8,899 nt of DNA from an uncultured Desulfovibrionaceae bacterium (GTDB lineage: Bacteria > Desulfobacterota > Desulfovibrionia > Desulfovibrionales > Desulfovibrionaceae), in NCBI GenBank assembly GCA_947074125.1, contig CAMTOM010000038.1, forward strand, positions 1 through 8,899, written 5' to 3'. The notes under the pieces are model-generated. The model saw only the letters and a program-made list of their open reading frames with translations. It had not been told where the DNA came from and did no database searches. Position 1 is the first letter of the stretch. The number at the start of each line of letters is the position of its first letter. This document shows positions 7,043-8,899 of the stretch, in pieces. Position numbers and translations under genes: made by a program.

Positions 7043-7136
7043 CGTATTCCCCTCCTGCCATATTCACTGAAAGCGTATTTCGCCCTGTTATTGTTCCTCG
7101 AAAACATCAAGGACGTACGTTCCGTGATACCTCATA
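7043..7136 (-). other. Intergenic gap between the SUMF1-fold and lipoprotein genes
   Basis: This 94-base gap holds the lipoprotein ribosome binding site and a near-palindrome (7111-7123, core ACGTACGT). I see no convincing -35/-10 pair and no hairpin with a T-run, so read-through from the SUMF1-fold gene is the simplest reading. Confidence 0.4.
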
Positions 7137-8899
7137 TCAAAAATAAGTTTTAAGCTTCACCATAAGCCATTCTGGTAAAAACGTCTTCAACATGGCAAGC
7201 TCATCATGACTCTGTATATCGGCTGTCCCACTATGACGTGCAACAATCTCCATACGTTTTAAGAGTCGCTTACTAAAAGCATCGTCATGTGCAAACTGGA
7301 GCTGAACGCTATCAAGCAGATCATGCTGCTTTCCTGCCATCAGGCGCTGCACCTCATCAACGGTTTTTTTATAGAAGAAAAGAACATTTTTAATACTATA
7401 GATAAAGTTTCTGATTTCTTCATCCATAGAAGCAGCTTCACGGGCATGCTGCTCTTCTTTCCCTTTATCTGAGCGCGAAAGCTTGAGATAGCCATCGCGC
7501 AATTCGATTAGCTGATAACAGCGAGCGGCATAATTCGCTACGGTTTCCAGAGAAAAGGCAGCCCCCAGCAGCATCTCCTTGATCATCCGCTCCTCATTGG
7601 TGTTCACACGCATATAATAACGAGATGCGGCATTTTCGATATCAGCAAGGCGTTGCTTCAAAGCAGAATCACGCACCTGCGCTCCCACTTCTTGCAGCGC
7701 TATACGGATATCTTCATCCTTATCCTTTTCTGTGCTGGCAAAGCTCCCTGGCTGTGTGAGCGCTTTCCATTCGGCATCCATGCGCTCCTGTCGGTCTTTT
7801 GGTGTAAACACACCACTCAACACCAGTCGAAAACCCAAATCATCACGTGCAAGCGCCTTGGCATCCGCATAATACGATGCTTCCAGACGTCTCCCAGGGT
7901 GCAGCTCTTCAAGCGTCATGGCACGCCAGCTTCCCCCTTTCACCAAAAAGCCTCCCTCACCGCCAAGCAGGCGTCCTCCGAGGGAAAAACGAAAAGGAGA
8001 CTGTGTCATTTCAGCACAGTTCCCCAAAATATCATACAAACCCAAAGGATTGGGCTGCTTGGAACCAATACGCATCACAGACGAAAGCGTTGGCTCAAAA
8101 ACACCCGCAACAACATACTCTCCGGCATCCTTGCCATCAAAGGGGAACAGCAACGTGTTTTCCCTTTCATGGTCACTCACCCGATGCCCACCCCTGGCCG
8201 CATATTCCCACTCTGCTTCTGTTGGCAAACGCAAAAAGGCCGAACGCCCTTCCACCTGAAAAAAAGGAAGCATTTCAGGATGATTTTGCATCAACCACTC
8301 AGAATACCTGCGACTGAACGCCTGCGCATCAAACCAGGAAACATCTGTAACAGGCTTAAAGTCATCCAGCTCAAGGGCAAAATCCCCTTCTTTGTGCTCC
8401 ATAACAGCACGCCACTGCCCACGGGTAAGCTCATATTTCCCAATAAAATACAGTCGTCCACTTTCTTTGTCCGCACCACAGACAGGATCTTTGGCAATGA
8501 CCTTTAGCGCATCTTTTCCCCAAGCATCAGGCAAATCACTAAACTCAAAAGGAGCCTGAAGTGATGTCGTATAGCGCCCTTCCATATACTGCCCAACAGG
8601 CCTCACACCACTGCGCGAAACCCCGAAACGCATCGACGCCTCATCAAAAAAACCAGCCGTCGGCAGGCACACAGCCCGTAGTGGCATTACCAGATTACCC
8701 GGCATGGGCAATACCACATCCCCTGGCGTTTGCTGGGGATGGGAAACACGCTGCACATCAATCATTTCACTCATGGGCGAACGCTGAAAAGCCGCAAAAG
8801 CATCTGACCAGCACAAAAAAGAGCCCACCAAACAAAAGCCCAACAATCTTTTCTTTCCCTTAAGAAGGGAGAAACAAGAGAAACCATCACCCGCAATGC
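7137..8899 (-). CDS. Exported SUMF1/FGE-fold protein with helical C-terminal extension (5' end open at window edge)
   Basis: Residue numbers count from a TTG at 8846. A hydrophobic segment LLGFCLVGSFL leads to a cleavage-like AFA-A (about 18), so the protein is exported. The SUMF1/FGE fold covers about 130-345: GKYELTRGQW, PVTDVSWFDAQAFSRRYSEW, LRLPTEAEWEYAARGG (205-220), NPLGLYDILGNCAEM (266-280), VKGGSW (302-307) and DDLGFRLVLS (335-344). True formylglycine-generating enzymes carry a Cys pair and a Cys after the GFR; here that site is Leu341 and the preceding loop has no Cys, so sulfatase-maturing activity is unlikely. About 370-569 is a long, charged helical region, probably coiled coil. 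The frame stays open from 8846 to the window edge and encodes KGKKR directly before the hydrophobic stretch, so the real start is probably beyond the edge. It is the first visible gene of the exported cluster. Confidence 0.88.
   Translation of the reverse strand, partial: IAGDGFSCFSLLKGKKRLLGFCLVGSFLCWSDAFAAFQRSPMSEMIDVQRVSHPQQTPGDVVLPMPGNLVMPLRAVCLPTAGFFDEASMRFGVSRSGVRPVGQYMEGRYTTSLQAPFEFSDLPDAWGKDALKVIAKDPVCGADKESGRLYFIGKYELTRGQWRAVMEHKEGDFALELDDFKPVTDVSWFDAQAFSRRYSEWLMQNHPEMLPFFQVEGRSAFLRLPTEAEWEYAARGGHRVSDHERENTLLFPFDGKDAGEYVVAGVFEPTLSSVMRIGSKQPNPLGLYDILGNCAEMTQSPFRFSLGGRLLGGEGGFLVKGGSWRAMTLEELHPGRRLEASYYADAKALARDDLGFRLVLSGVFTPKDRQERMDAEWKALTQPGSFASTEKDKDEDIRIALQEVGAQVRDSALKQRLADIENAASRYYMRVNTNEERMIKEMLLGAAFSLETVANYAARCYQLIELRDGYLKLSRSDKGKEEQHAREAASMDEEIRNFIYSIKNVLFFYKKTVDEVQRLMAGKQHDLLDSVQLQFAHDDAFSKRLLKRMEIVARHSGTADIQSHDELAMLKTFLPEWLMVKLKTYF

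Noticed and set aside
7111..7123. Near-palindrome GGACGTACGTTCC as a possible operator.
   Set aside because: It is short, imperfect, and not next to a recognisable promoter; chance occurrence is likely.
7653..8507. A 284-codon plus-strand open frame antisense to the SUMF1-fold gene.
   Set aside because: The opposite strand encodes a clear SUMF1-fold protein; this frame is rich in His, Arg and Lys without domain features, as expected of a shadow frame.

Overview
The window looks like the chromosome of an anaerobic, Gram-negative bacterium, most plausibly a member of the Desulfovibrionaceae or a relative. This is inference from three things: an oxygen-sensitive ThiH radical-SAM route instead of the oxidase ThiO, the order thiS-thiG-thiH-thiF with a short 'family 2' type ThiF, and a TRAP transporter beside it. 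A lipobox protein and two proteins with Sec signal peptides imply an outer membrane. Nothing in the sequence fixes the species.

Layout. (1) Positions 1-1704, plus strand: the end of a TRAP transporter operon. The small permease subunit DctQ is recognisable only in its C-terminal half and looks truncated or decayed. The large permease subunit DctM is complete and has the expected motifs. A perfect 13-bp hairpin (1729-1762) lies between this operon and the convergent thiamine operon. (2) Positions 1800-4761, minus strand: a complete thiazole-forming thiamine operon. A sigma-70-like promoter is followed by a well-conserved TPP riboswitch, an intrinsic terminator (transcriptional attenuation), and then thiS, thiG, thiH and thiF, tightly packed or overlapping. 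ThiS carries the sulfur, ThiF should adenylate ThiS, ThiH makes dehydroglycine from tyrosine, and ThiG closes the thiazole ring. ThiF lacks the acidic residues expected after its second beta strand. (3) Positions 4911-8899, minus strand: three genes for exported proteins, ended by a hairpin at 4851-4887. They are a periplasmic SUMF1/FGE-fold protein with a long helical C-terminal extension, an outer-membrane-type lipoprotein with a Ser/Thr-rich tail, and a small secreted protein with a Ser/Arg-rich linker and a beta-rich C-terminal domain. I do not recognise the last two.

The least explained part is the three-gene exported module. The FGE-like protein lacks the catalytic cysteines, so it is probably a binding or scaffold protein. 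The pairing of a SUMF1-fold protein with an outer-membrane lipoprotein recalls TagR/TagQ of type VI secretion regulation, but no type VI, kinase or ABC-transporter gene is visible here. No tRNA, rRNA, CRISPR array, insertion sequence or phage gene was found.
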